Source: Flavobacterium croceum DSM 17960 (lineage in GTDB: Bacteria; Bacteroidota; Bacteroidia; Flavobacteriales; Flavobacteriaceae). Taken from it: DNA of 64,000 bases. Where the stretch lies: NCBI RefSeq assembly GCF_002917885.1, contig NZ_PQNY01000008.1, forward strand, positions 1 through 64,000, written 5' to 3'. The position numbers and the translations under genes were made by a program. The notes under the pieces were generated by a model, which ran no database searches, was not told where the DNA came from, and worked only from the letters and a program-made list of their open reading frames with translations. Of the stretch, positions 22,270 through 33,460 are shown piece by piece (the first letter of the stretch is position 1; each line of letters begins with the position of its first letter).

Positions 22270-22294
22270 AAAAGCGGTTTTTATAACCGCTTTT
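22270..22294. terminator. Bidirectional terminator between ftsE and the SIMPL gene
   Basis: AAAAGCGGTT (22270-22279) pairs with AACCGCTTTT (22285-22294). A and T tracts flank it on either side, so it can serve both convergent genes. Confidence 0.85.
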
Positions 22295-22319
22295 ACTTTT
22301 TTAAAATTATGTGTATATT

Positions 22320-23015
22320 TTATTCTAAAGAGAAACTCACACTTACATTGGCAGTAACTTCTATCTCACCTACAGCAAGTGTTTCTTGATTTGCACCTGC
22401 GCCGTCGGCAACTGCCATATCATACTTCATCATAGCTCTTTGCGGGTAATAAACATTTACAGAATTGTCTGAAATGGTTATTGCTTTCCCTATTTTTTGG
22501 TTAAGTACCGAAACATAATCTTCTGCCTTATGCTTTGCATCTTTCATTGCTTCTTTTCTAGCTTGCGAACGAAAATCTTCTATTTTAGACGATTTGAATT
22601 CTACATTATCTATATTATTGATGCCTGTATCTACTAAGCCCATCATCAACTCGTCATACTTTGTTATATCTTTCAATAATATATTTATGTTTTGATAAGC
22701 TCTATAATTATATTTTTTCTTGTCATAATCGTAGTTTCTTTGCAAACTCACATTTGTAGTTTGAAAATCGGAAGTAGGAATTCCAAATTTTTTAATAAAC
22801 TTCATGACTTTGTCTACCGTTTCGTCGTTTAATTTTTTTACTTCGGTAGCATCTTTACCAAGATTTTCTACTCCAAAATTTATAGATACTTGATCGGGCT
22901 TTACTTTTATTTTTCCTTCACCTGTTACAGATACTTGAGGAACAATCTTGGTTACTTCTTGCGCATTTGTCATGGTTGTAAATACTAATGTTGCTAATAG
23001 GATTAATTTTTTCAT
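22320..23015 (-). CDS. SIMPL-domain (DUF541) secreted protein
   Basis: The 231-residue protein starts with a signal peptide (MKKLILLATLVFTTMTNAQ) and continues as a DUF541/SIMPL domain: VSVTGEGKIKVKPDQVSI near residue 28, paired alpha-beta units with VKKLNDETVDKVMKFI, and the late ARKEAMKDAKHKAEDY helix. Family members (Brucella BP26, mouse SIMPL) form oligomeric rings, and their biochemical role is unsettled. A small insertion of Tyr/Lys residues (NYDYDKKKYNYRAYQN) lies mid-domain. The rhomboid gene is 44 bases upstream on the same strand, so an operon is plausible. Confidence 0.9.
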   Translation of the reverse strand: MKKLILLATLVFTTMTNAQEVTKIVPQVSVTGEGKIKVKPDQVSINFGVENLGKDATEVKKLNDETVDKVMKFIKKFGIPTSDFQTTNVSLQRNYDYDKKKYNYRAYQNINILLKDITKYDELMMGLVDTGINNIDNVEFKSSKIEDFRSQARKEAMKDAKHKAEDYVSVLNQKIGKAITISDNSVNVYYPQRAMMKYDMAVADGAGANQETLAVGEIEVTANVSVSFSLE

Positions 23016-23059
23016 AATTGATTGTTTTTTAATTAGTGTATTGTCAATTTTTATGCCAA

Positions 23060-23698
23060 TTATAATTTTCCTTGTTTCATTAAAAAATACAAAATTCCAA
23101 TTGGAACTAATAACCCAACTATTAACAAGGGTTCTATTTGAAGTAATTCGGGCATTTTTATCACAGTAAGCACTAATCCACCGACTGCACCACCAAAATG
23201 TGCTGCGTGCCCTATTCCATCATTTTGGGCTTTCATTCCGTAAATAGAATACACCAAATACAAAACACCAAATACATAGGAAGGCATTGGTAGTAAAAAA
23301 AATACACCTACAGTACTCTCTGGAAAAAGCAATATAGAAGCATATACGATACCTGTAACGGCACCCGATGCTCCTACAGCACTGTAGCTGTAATCGTTTT
23401 TGTAAATAGTTAATGTTAATAAACTCCCAAACAGTAAACTTCCAAAATAAATAAGCAAAAACGAAAAATTTCCAAATGTACTAATGACACCTTGAGAAAA
23501 AGAATACAAAACATACATATTGAGCAATAAATGCACCCAATCGGCATGTAAAAACCCTGAGCTAATCATGCGTATTTGTTCTCCAGACCGAATGCTTCCA
23601 ATATGAAATTTATATTTATTAAAAAATGTTCGGTCTTCAAAACCTTTGTAACTTATAATACACGTTACCAAAATAATGAGTAATACAATATGTTGCAT
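23060..23698 (-). CDS. Rhomboid-family intramembrane serine protease
   Basis: The 212-residue protein has about six TM helices. The rhomboid hallmarks are present: HADWVHLLLNMYVLYSFS (the loop-1/TM2 HxxxN region), the catalytic serine in VGASGAVTG (TM4) and the catalytic histidine in GHAAHFGGAVGG (TM6). It should cleave membrane-anchored substrates within the bilayer of the inner membrane. Substrates are not indicated. It probably shares a transcript with the SIMPL gene downstream. Confidence 0.93.
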   Translation of the reverse strand: MQHIVLLIILVTCIISYKGFEDRTFFNKYKFHIGSIRSGEQIRMISSGFLHADWVHLLLNMYVLYSFSQGVISTFGNFSFLLIYFGSLLFGSLLTLTIYKNDYSYSAVGASGAVTGIVYASILLFPESTVGVFFLLPMPSYVFGVLYLVYSIYGMKAQNDGIGHAAHFGGAVGGLVLTVIKMPELLQIEPLLIVGLLVPIGILYFLMKQGKL

Positions 23699-23741
23699 AT
23701 GCTATTTTTTAGGGTAAAAATAATAATTACTAAATGATTAG

Positions 23742-23776
23742 TTTGAGAAAATAAAATTATTTTTAAAGTATCTTTG
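23742..23776 (+). promoter_or_regulatory. Probable promoter for the lysophospholipid acyltransferase gene
   Basis: TTTG (23742-23745) and TATCTTTG (23769-23776) match both elements, but the 23-base spacer is longer than the usual 19-21. The possible TTG start at 23774 lies inside the -7 box, which supports the ATG at 23798. Confidence 0.55.
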
Positions 23777-23797
23777 CATTTCAATTTTTACAAAAAT

Positions 23798-24673
23798 ATG
23801 CAACGTATTGTTTTTTATATACTTTATCCAATATTATGGTTTATTTCTATATTACCCTTTAGGCTATTGTATATTTTATCAGATATAATTTATGTGTTTA
23901 TATACTACATTGTAGGCTATAGAAAAAAAACAGTTAAAGAAAATTTACAAATTGCTTTTCCGCAGTTTACAGAAAAAGAAAGACTTGCTATAGAAAAACA
24001 ATCGTATAAGCATTTGGTAGATATGTTTTTAGAAATGATAAAAACAATATCTATCTCTGAAAAAGAAATAAACAAACGATTTGTATTTAAAAACTTAGAT
24101 GTTTATCTCGACTTAGAAAAAAAAGGAAAAAGCATTGCATTAATGTGTTCTCATTATGCTAGTTACGAATGGATAGTATCTTTAAATAGTAAAATTTCTT
24201 TTAAAGGCTATGCTATTTATAAACGTATTGCCAATGAGTATTTTGACACTTTGGTAAAAGACATTCGAGCCAAATTTAAAGCTTACTTGATTACGACCAA
24301 AGAAACCAAAAAAACAATTGAAGAAAATAGCTCTAAAGGTATTTTGGGAATTTATGGTTTTGCTAGCGACCAAACCCCACGACGCAATCACACTATGTAT
24401 TGGTATCGATTTTTTAATCGAGAAACACCTATACATACTGGCGCAGAGGCATTGGCAAAACAATACAACATGAACATGATTTACTTAAAAGTTACCAAAG
24501 TTGGTCGTGGATATTATGAAGCCTATTTTGAAGTACTAACCGAAGATGTAAACAGCATTCCTGATTATCAAATTTCGGAATTATTTATCCGAAAAACGGA
24601 AGAGCAAATCAAAGAAAATCCAGGATATTATTTGTGGACTCACAAACGTTGGAAACACAAAAAAAACGAATAA
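23798..24673 (+). CDS. LpxL/HtrB-family lysophospholipid (lipid A) acyltransferase
   Basis: The 291-residue protein starts MQRIVFYILYPILWF with an N-terminal membrane anchor (about 5-45). The LABLAT/LpxL fold follows: YRKKTVKENLQIAFPQF, then the HxxxxE-like block MCSHYASYEWI around residue 115, and SDQTPRRNHTMYWYRFF. The C-terminal PGYYLWTHKRWKHK is a strong family signature (WxHRRWK). It should add a secondary acyl chain to lipid A on the inner leaflet of the inner membrane. The substrate is not determined here. A shared hairpin separates it from the convergent ABC-F gene. Confidence 0.92.
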   Translation: MQRIVFYILYPILWFISILPFRLLYILSDIIYVFIYYIVGYRKKTVKENLQIAFPQFTEKERLAIEKQSYKHLVDMFLEMIKTISISEKEINKRFVFKNLDVYLDLEKKGKSIALMCSHYASYEWIVSLNSKISFKGYAIYKRIANEYFDTLVKDIRAKFKAYLITTKETKKTIEENSSKGILGIYGFASDQTPRRNHTMYWYRFFNRETPIHTGAEALAKQYNMNMIYLKVTKVGRGYYEAYFEVLTEDVNSIPDYQISELFIRKTEEQIKENPGYYLWTHKRWKHKKNE

Positions 24674-24674
24674 A

Positions 24675-24705
24675 AAAGGGTGTTTGAATTTTCAAACACC
24701 CCTTT
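24675..24705. terminator. Bidirectional terminator
   Basis: AAAGGGTGTTTGAA (24675-24688) pairs with TTCAAACACCCCTTT (24691-24705) with one bulged C. It lies between the convergent stops at 24673 and 24709. Confidence 0.85.
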
Positions 24706-24708
24706 GTA

Positions 24709-27121
<2,413 letters not shown>

Positions 27122-27204
27122 AATAGTTCTAAATTTCAAAAATACATTTAATAATGCAAGAATAAAATATATCTTCGTTATTCTATGTAACAAATGTTTC
27201 GTCT

Positions 27205-27921
27205 ATGTATTTTGGCCCTCAAAATTATCTTATTCATATTGTTTGCGAAACACTTGCTTTTTTTGTAGGTGTTCAATATTACTATCATTTAAAAAATAAA
27301 AATGTAGACATCATTAATTCAAAAAATAGACTTTGGATACTTATTGGTGCCATGTTTGGTGCTTTGATAGGCTCTAGAGTTATTGCTTTATTTGAAATAC
27401 CTGAAGCATTAAAATATCAAACCTTATCTACAATTTATCAAAATAAAACTGTTGCTGGTGGTTTTATAGGAGGTTTATTTGGTGTAGAATTTATTAAAAA
27501 AATTATAGGCGAAAAAAAATCATCTGGAGATATTTATGTATTACCAATTATTGTTGCTCTTTTTATAGGAAGAATAGGTTGCTTTTGTATGGGTGTTGGA
27601 GAGCAAACTTATGGTATAGAAACTGATTTTTTTACTGGCATGAATCTTGGAGATGGAAAAATGCGTCATCCTATTGCATTGTATGAAATGCTTTATTTAC
27701 TACTACTCTATATCTTATTTAAAAAAATACAGTATAAGGATATGGTAAATGGAGATCGATTTAAACTTTTTATGGTATTATATTTTGTATATAGATTTTG
27801 TGCAGAATTTATTAAGCCTTATCATTCATTATTTTTACATTTAAGCGTACATCATTGGTGTGCTTTGTTTATTTTTGGTTACTATTATAAGTTTATTTTA
27901 AAATTTAATAAAAATGCCTAA
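27205..27921 (+). CDS. Lgt-like membrane protein (prolipoprotein diacylglyceryl transferase family paralogue)
   Basis: This is a 238-residue polytopic membrane protein with about six to seven helices and the core of the Lgt fold: KTVAGGFIGG (81-90), GRIGCFCMGVGEQTYG (122-137), RHPIALYE (154-161) and YRFCAEF (196-202). Genuine Lgt moves diacylglycerol from phosphatidylglycerol to lipoprotein cysteine. Against the Lgt signatures as I remember them, the HGG histidine is alanine (A84) and the asparagine of GRxGNF is cysteine (C126), while Arg123 stays. It is also shorter than typical Lgt. I infer a divergent paralogue, not the housekeeping enzyme. It overlaps the radical SAM gene by 8 bases, so the two are translationally coupled. 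Confidence 0.8.
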   Translation: MYFGPQNYLIHIVCETLAFFVGVQYYYHLKNKNVDIINSKNRLWILIGAMFGALIGSRVIALFEIPEALKYQTLSTIYQNKTVAGGFIGGLFGVEFIKKIIGEKKSSGDIYVLPIIVALFIGRIGCFCMGVGEQTYGIETDFFTGMNLGDGKMRHPIALYEMLYLLLLYILFKKIQYKDMVNGDRFKLFMVLYFVYRFCAEFIKPYHSLFLHLSVHHWCALFIFGYYYKFILKFNKNA

Positions 27922-29308
27922 CAGACCTTATATATATTATGATTATACCAAATCTATTTGTCCAGAATGTTTGGAACTTATAGATGCTAAAATAGTTTTT
28001 CAAGATGAAAAAGTATGGATGCTTAAAAACTGTAAAACTCATGGTGATAGTAAAGTAATGCTAGCCGATGATATAGCCTATTACAAACAAATTCGAAATT
28101 ATAATAAACAATCTGAAATTCCTTTAAAATTTAATACAAAAGTTCATTATGGCTGTCCATACGATTGTGGTTTATGCACAGACCATGAGCAACATTCTTG
28201 TTTGTCTATAGTAGAAGTTACCGACAGATGCAATTTAACTTGTCCTACTTGTTATGCTAGTTCTGCACCAAATTATGGTAGACATAAAACATTGGAAGAA
28301 ATTGAAAAAATGTTTGACGTTATTGTATTAAATGAAGGAGAACCCGATGTGGTACAAATATCTGGAGGTGAACCTACAGTACACCCGCATTTTTTTGAGA
28401 TTCTTGATATGGCAAAAAAGAAACCTATAAAACATTTAATGCTTAATACCAACGGTATACGTATTGCAAAAGATATTGATTTTGTAGAAAAACTAGCTTC
28501 GTATATGCCTGACTTTGAAATTTATTTACAATTTGATAGTTTTAAACCTGACGTTTTAAAAAAATTAAGAGGAGAAGATTTAACTGAAGTTAGAAAAAAA
28601 GCTATTGAAAATCTCAATCAATTTAATTTATCTACTACCCTTGTTATAACTTTGCAAAAAGGAGAAAATGATGATGAAATTGGAGCCATTTTAGAATATG
28701 CTACACAACAAAAATGTATAAGAGGTGTTACTTTTCAGCCAACTCAAGTAGCAGGTAGGAACTATAATTACAATGATACTACAGATCGAATTACACTTAC
28801 AGAAGTTCGAAGAAAAATATACGAGCAATATTCAATTTTTACTCCTCAAGACTTAATTCCGGTACCTTGCAATCCTGATGCTCTCTGTATGGCTTATGCT
28901 TTAAAAATGGACAACCAAGTTATTCCAATGACACATTTAATTAATCCAGAAGATTTATTAAATAGCACAAAAAATACAATTGTTTATGAAAATGATGACC
29001 AATTAAAACAACACCTAATCAATCTATTTAGTACGGGAATTTCTGTAGATTGTGCAGAAGAAGAGTTTAGCTCATTAATGTGTTGCTTACCTCGAGTAAA
29101 ATCTGACAATTTACATTATGATAATTTGTTTAGAATAATTATAATGAATTTCATGGATGCGCATGACTTTGATGTAAGAGCGGTAAAAAAATCATGCGTT
29201 CATATAGTAGATTCTAGATACAAACTCATTCCTTTTGAAACAATGAATTTATTTTATAGAAATAATGAAATAAATCGTATTAGGCAAAAAATAGATTCAA
29301 AACAATGA
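27914..29308 (+). CDS. Multi-cysteine radical SAM enzyme of the MJ0619/Tes type
   Basis: The 464-residue protein opens with a zinc-ribbon-like block (CPEC at 16-19, CKTHG at 40-44). A second cysteine cluster follows, GCPYDCGLC with HEQHSC (80-96), then the radical SAM motif CNLTCPTC (106-113, CxxxCxxC). SGGEPTVHP is the GGE SAM-binding motif. More cysteines follow in PVPCNPDALC, CAEEEF, SSLMCC and KSCVH, room for auxiliary clusters. This layout is that of the MJ0619-like family that includes archaeal tetraether synthase and bacterial relatives proposed to join lipid chains. The overlap with an Lgt-like gene makes a lipid or lipoprotein substrate likely. Exact chemistry is unknown. Confidence 0.85.
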   Translation: MPNRPYIYYDYTKSICPECLELIDAKIVFQDEKVWMLKNCKTHGDSKVMLADDIAYYKQIRNYNKQSEIPLKFNTKVHYGCPYDCGLCTDHEQHSCLSIVEVTDRCNLTCPTCYASSAPNYGRHKTLEEIEKMFDVIVLNEGEPDVVQISGGEPTVHPHFFEILDMAKKKPIKHLMLNTNGIRIAKDIDFVEKLASYMPDFEIYLQFDSFKPDVLKKLRGEDLTEVRKKAIENLNQFNLSTTLVITLQKGENDDEIGAILEYATQQKCIRGVTFQPTQVAGRNYNYNDTTDRITLTEVRRKIYEQYSIFTPQDLIPVPCNPDALCMAYALKMDNQVIPMTHLINPEDLLNSTKNTIVYENDDQLKQHLINLFSTGISVDCAEEEFSSLMCCLPRVKSDNLHYDNLFRIIIMNFMDAHDFDVRAVKKSCVHIVDSRYKLIPFETMNLFYRNNEINRIRQKIDSKQ

Positions 29309-29344
29309 TACATATTAATTAAACAATAATAACTATTAGAATAT

Positions 29345-29533
29345 ATGAAAGAAATAATATCTATAATTGCTGCATGGGTTGCTTTTATTGCTACCCTATT
29401 ATTTGTAATTTCTTTTTTTATGGTGTTTTTTGAAAAAACAAGAGAACAAGGGAAAAAATTAATGCTCTATTCTGTAATTGCTTTTATTATTGGATTTAGT
29501 ACTTGCACTAGTTTGTTTACTTTAAGAATCTGA
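29345..29533 (+). CDS. Small two-helix membrane protein
   Basis: The 62-residue protein has two hydrophobic helices (about 4-29 and 40-58) separated by a charged loop, EKTREQGKK. It has no recognisable family. The ATG is 36 bases past the radical SAM stop on the same strand with no intervening terminator, so it is probably the third gene of that cassette. It could anchor or modulate the membrane partner; this is inference. Confidence 0.65.
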   Translation: MKEIISIIAAWVAFIATLLFVISFFMVFFEKTREQGKKLMLYSVIAFIIGFSTCTSLFTLRI

Positions 29534-29643
29534 CACTTATCATACAAGTAGTAAAGCTACTATCGTATTTTTGCACTTAAAATTGAGCTTCAATTACCGA
29601 AAATAACGAGTTTTATACAGCCTAAAAAAGAAAATCTTTTACT

Positions 29644-31194
29644 ATGAATAGAAAGTTAAAATACTACGAGCTTGTTTGGATAAAACACGATTTACCTGCG
29701 GGTCTTACTGTTTTTTTGGTAGCTTTACCTTTATGTTTGGGCATTTCTTTAGCAAGTGGTGCTCCATTATATTCAGGTTTAATGTCGGGTATTATTGGTG
29801 GATTATTCGTTTCTGTACTTAGTGGCTCTCAATTGGGCGTTTCAGGTCCTGCTGCAGGATTAACTACTTTGGTATCGGCTTCGATACTTTCATTAGGAAA
29901 CTTTCAAACTTTTTTATTGGCTGTAATTATTGCGGGGCTTTTTCAATTGCTATTAGGGATTTTAAAAATGGGACTTATTGCTAATTATTTTCCTTCAGCT
30001 GTTATTAAAGGAATGTTGGCTTCTATTGGTATTATATTAATATCCAAACAAATACCTATAGCTATAGGATATGACAAACCCGATTTTTGGACTAATGGAT
30101 TTCTAAATTTATTTTCAAATAATGATGTTTTTGGCAATTTTATTTCATTAAACAAACACATTTCTAGAGCAACAATAATTATTTCGCTACTATCAATAGC
30201 AATACTCATAAGTTATTCTCAATCGTGGACAAAAAAAATACGATTGATTCCAGCCCCGTTACTAGTCGTTATACTTGGGATTGTAGCTACTTATATTTTT
30301 CAATATTATGATGCTTTAAATTCTTTAAAACCAACACAATTGGTTAAAATTCCAGAAAATATTTTTGGTAATATTGTATTTCCAAATTTTAATTTGTTTT
30401 TATCAAATAGTCAAATTTGGAAAGATGGAATACTTATTGGCTTGTTGGCCTCTTTGGAAACCTTGCTTTGTGTAGAAGCTGTAGATAAACTAGATAAACG
30501 CAACCGAATAACACCTGTAAATAGAGAGCTTATAGCACAAGGTATTGGTAATATGCTATGCGGATTTTTGGGTGCTATACCTATGACGGCTGTAGTTGTA
30601 AGAGGTGCTGCCAATGTTGAAGCGGGCGCTCGAACAAAGTTGGCGTCGTTTACACACGGCTTATTTTTGCTTTTGGCGGTACTGTTTATTCCTATCTTGC
30701 TCAATAAAATTCCTTATGCTTCATTGTCGGCAATACTTATTATTACTGGATTTAACTTGGCTAAACCTCGTTTATTTCGCAGTATGTGGTTATTGGGTTG
30801 GAAACAATTTTTTCCGTTTATTATTACCATAATTTTTATTCTCGCTACCGATTTGCTTATTGGTGTGCTTATTGGGCTATTGATAGCGCTTTACTTTATT
30901 ATTCAAAATAATTTTCAGGCAGATTATAAGGTTATTCAAAGTAAACAACACGAAACCGAAGTTTACTATATTAAATTACATGATAATGTTACATTTTTAA
31001 ACAAAGTAAAATTTAGAACTGTACTTGATAAAATTCCCGAATATAGTATTCTTACCATAGATGGGAACCATTGTAAATTTATAGATCATGATATTCTAGA
31101 AGTTATTAGCGAATATGGTGTTAAAGCACATTACAAACATATCGAACTCCGATTACTAGGTATCAACTTAGTACCTCACGCTACTTTGCACTAA
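29644..31194 (+). CDS. SulP-family anion transporter with C-terminal STAS domain
   Basis: The 516-residue protein has about a dozen helices and the SulP landmarks DLPAGLTVFLVALPLCLGI (16-34), GSQLGVSGPAAGLT and FPSAVIKGMLASIGIILI. Around residue 275 ETLLCVEAVDKLD is typical, and GNMLCGFLGAIPMTAVVVRGAANVEAGARTK follows in two parts. A short STAS region follows the last helix (about 440-510). Substrates in the family include sulfate, bicarbonate and dicarboxylates, and nothing here decides among them; no carbonic anhydrase gene is adjacent. A TATTTTTG -7-like box lies at 29566-29573. Confidence 0.93.
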   Translation: MNRKLKYYELVWIKHDLPAGLTVFLVALPLCLGISLASGAPLYSGLMSGIIGGLFVSVLSGSQLGVSGPAAGLTTLVSASILSLGNFQTFLLAVIIAGLFQLLLGILKMGLIANYFPSAVIKGMLASIGIILISKQIPIAIGYDKPDFWTNGFLNLFSNNDVFGNFISLNKHISRATIIISLLSIAILISYSQSWTKKIRLIPAPLLVVILGIVATYIFQYYDALNSLKPTQLVKIPENIFGNIVFPNFNLFLSNSQIWKDGILIGLLASLETLLCVEAVDKLDKRNRITPVNRELIAQGIGNMLCGFLGAIPMTAVVVRGAANVEAGARTKLASFTHGLFLLLAVLFIPILLNKIPYASLSAILIITGFNLAKPRLFRSMWLLGWKQFFPFIITIIFILATDLLIGVLIGLLIALYFIIQNNFQADYKVIQSKQHETEVYYIKLHDNVTFLNKVKFRTVLDKIPEYSILTIDGNHCKFIDHDILEVISEYGVKAHYKHIELRLLGINLVPHATLH

Positions 31195-31280
31195 TTTTTA
31201 TTCTTATATATTTAACTATTGATTAACAATAATTTTAGCTTCTAGTAAATACATTTGTTTTGTAGTAATCAAAATACCCC

Positions 31281-32687
31281 ATGAAACTTTTTCATTTACT
31301 TAATCCTATATTAGTAAGCCTCACTACCGCTACGATATTTACTTCTTGCAAAAGTGATTTTTCGTCGGATAATTATGTGGCTTATTTTGGAGGAGAAGTT
31401 TTAAACCCTGTAACAAATTATGTTTTGTTTTGTAAGGGAAACAAAGTTTTGGATACTATTTTTTTAAAGAAAGATAATACCTTTTTTAAAAAATTTGACT
31501 CGCTGACCCCTGGCATGTACAACTTTAAGCATGACCCCGAATTTCAATATATTTACTACGATAAAAACGATAGTTTAATGGTTCGGGTAAACACCAACGA
31601 TTTTGACAATTCTGTTGTTTTTTGTGGCAGAGGAGATCAAAAGAACAATTATTTAATGGAGATGTATTTAAAAAATGAATCAGACAAAGAAAAAATGTTT
31701 GATTTATTTGATGCTCCATTTCAAACCTTTAATACTTTTATTGAAAAATCCATTCAAAACAACACCAAATACTACACCAAAAAGAAACAAGAAATAGAAT
31801 GGAATGATGATTTTGATGTATATGCAAAAGCTGTATTAGAATTTCCTTATTATTCCAAAAAAGAACTATATCCTGTTGTTCATAAAATAAGAACAGGTAA
31901 AGACGTAACAAAAGAATTACCAAAAGATTATTACAAGTTTAGAAAAGAAATAAATTTTGATAATAAAAATTTGACCGATTTTATGCCGTATGCTATGTAT
32001 TTAAACCACATGTTTAATAATATGGCCGAAGTAGATACAAATGGTTTGTCTGAAGCCGATATTTCTTTGAAAACCAATATCAACAAGCTTAAAATAGCCG
32101 ATACACTTATTAAAAATGTTGCGGCAAAGAATATGGTTTTAAATAATATTGCTTTTCAATATTTGCTTGAAGATCAAAACGTAAAAAACAACCAAAAATT
32201 TCTAAAGGTTTACGACCAATTTTCTAATGATATTAAACAAAAAAAAGAAATACTCGAAATAGGAAAATCTATTCAAGCATTAACCTTGGGTAATAAATTG
32301 CCAAATGTAGAATTGGTTTCGTCTGATGGCGAATTGGTAAATTCTGATGCTATTATTTCTAAAAAAACAGTTCTATTTTTCTGGACAAGTCGCTTAAACT
32401 CTCACATGGAAGGGGCGCATAAAAAAGCATTAGAACTTCAAAAGAAACATCCAGATTATGAATTTATTGCCATAAATTTAGATGAAAACGACAAACTATG
32501 GAAAGATGCTTTACAGCATAATAATTTTGGAACAATAAAGCAATTTCATAGCTCAAATTTTGAAGATACAAGAAAAAAATGGGCAATAACTAGAGTACAC
32601 CGAACTATTATTGTAAATCAGGATAAAACAATTAAAAATGGTTTTACCAATATGTTTGAAGTACATTTTGAAAACGAACTAAAATAA
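31281..32687 (+). CDS. Lipoprotein with thioredoxin-like domain lacking active-site cysteines
   Basis: The 468-residue protein starts with a lipoprotein signal whose lipobox is TSC (IFTSCKSD), followed by a ~300-residue region of unknown fold. The C-terminal ~130 residues follow the TlpA thioredoxin plan: GNKLPNVELVSSDGELVN, KKTVLFFWTSRLNSHMEGAHKKALELQKK, EFIAINLDEND. Where CxxC should be the sequence is WTSRLNSH, with no cysteine. It should be surface- or periplasm-facing and non-catalytic as an oxidoreductase. A TACATTTG box (31250-31257) lies just upstream. From memory such proteins occur in other Bacteroidota, but no function is established. Confidence 0.8.
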   Translation: MKLFHLLNPILVSLTTATIFTSCKSDFSSDNYVAYFGGEVLNPVTNYVLFCKGNKVLDTIFLKKDNTFFKKFDSLTPGMYNFKHDPEFQYIYYDKNDSLMVRVNTNDFDNSVVFCGRGDQKNNYLMEMYLKNESDKEKMFDLFDAPFQTFNTFIEKSIQNNTKYYTKKKQEIEWNDDFDVYAKAVLEFPYYSKKELYPVVHKIRTGKDVTKELPKDYYKFRKEINFDNKNLTDFMPYAMYLNHMFNNMAEVDTNGLSEADISLKTNINKLKIADTLIKNVAAKNMVLNNIAFQYLLEDQNVKNNQKFLKVYDQFSNDIKQKKEILEIGKSIQALTLGNKLPNVELVSSDGELVNSDAIISKKTVLFFWTSRLNSHMEGAHKKALELQKKHPDYEFIAINLDENDKLWKDALQHNNFGTIKQFHSSNFEDTRKKWAITRVHRTIIVNQDKTIKNGFTNMFEVHFENELK

Positions 32688-32712
32688 AAAAGCCCTACAT
32701 GATAGGACTTTT
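32688..32712. terminator. Bidirectional terminator
   Basis: AAAAGCCCTA (32688-32697) pairs with TAGGACTTTT (32703-32712) with a single mismatch. It lies between the convergent stops of the lipoprotein and the transaldolase gene. Confidence 0.75.
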
Positions 32713-32716
32713 ATTT

Positions 32717-33373
32717 TTACTGATTTCCTTTTGCATAGTCTGCCAAAAATTGTGCTAGACCAATATCGGTAAGTGGATGTTTAAGCAAACCTAATATAGA
32801 CGACAAAGGCCCTGTCATTACATCGGCTCCTATTTTGGCACAATTTACCACATGCATGGTATGACGTACAGAGGCAGCTAAAATTTGTGTTTCAAAAGCA
32901 TAATTGTCGTAAATATCTCTAATTTCTTGAATAAGATTTAAACCATCTGTAGATACATCGTCCAATCGACCTAAAAACGGTGAAACATAAGTAGCTCCAG
33001 CCTTGGCTGCTAGTAATGCTTGACCTGCCGAAAACACCAATGTTACATTTGTTTTTATTCCTTTGTCTGAGAAATATTTACATGCTTTAATACCGTCTTT
33101 TGTCATTGGTATTTTAACTACAATTTGCTCATGCAATTCAGCCAATTCTTCTCCTTCTTTTATCATTCCTTCAAAATCGGTAGCAATAACTTCGGCACTT
33201 ACATCGCCAGTCACGATAGAACAAATGTCTACATAATGCTTTAAAATATTGTTTTTTCCTGTAATACCTTCTTTTGCCATTAAAGATGGGTTGGTTGTTA
33301 CTCCATCTAATACTCCCAAAGCTTGAGCTTCTTTGATATCGTTTAAATTGGCTGTGTCAATAAAAAATTTCAT
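32717..33373 (-). CDS. tal: Transaldolase / fructose-6-phosphate aldolase (TalC/MipB type)
   Basis: The 218-residue short-form transaldolase begins [29 protein letters not shown] (seen in two conserved halves). The Schiff-base lysine is in [13 protein letters not shown] (about 87). [11 protein letters not shown] and ILAASVRH are both family landmarks. It transfers a dihydroxyacetone unit in the non-oxidative pentose-phosphate pathway. The short TalC family includes both true transaldolases and FSA; the sequence alone does not decide. It is 87 bases after the SDR gene on the same strand. Confidence 0.93.
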   Translation of the reverse strand: MKFFIDTANLNDIKEAQALGVLDGVTTNPSLMAKEGITGKNNILKHYVDICSIVTGDVSAEVIATDFEGMIKEGEELAELHEQIVVKIPMTKDGIKACKYFSDKGIKTNVTLVFSAGQALLAAKAGATYVSPFLGRLDDVSTDGLNLIQEIRDIYDNYAFETQILAASVRHTMHVVNCAKIGADVMTGPLSSILGLLKHPLTDIGLAQFLADYAKGNQ

Positions 33374-33460
33374 ACTATATAAATTGCGTTGTGTTTATTA
33401 ATTCGCTTGCAAAATTACAAATTCAAACCTCAATACCAATGCGTTTTTAAAAATTAAATT

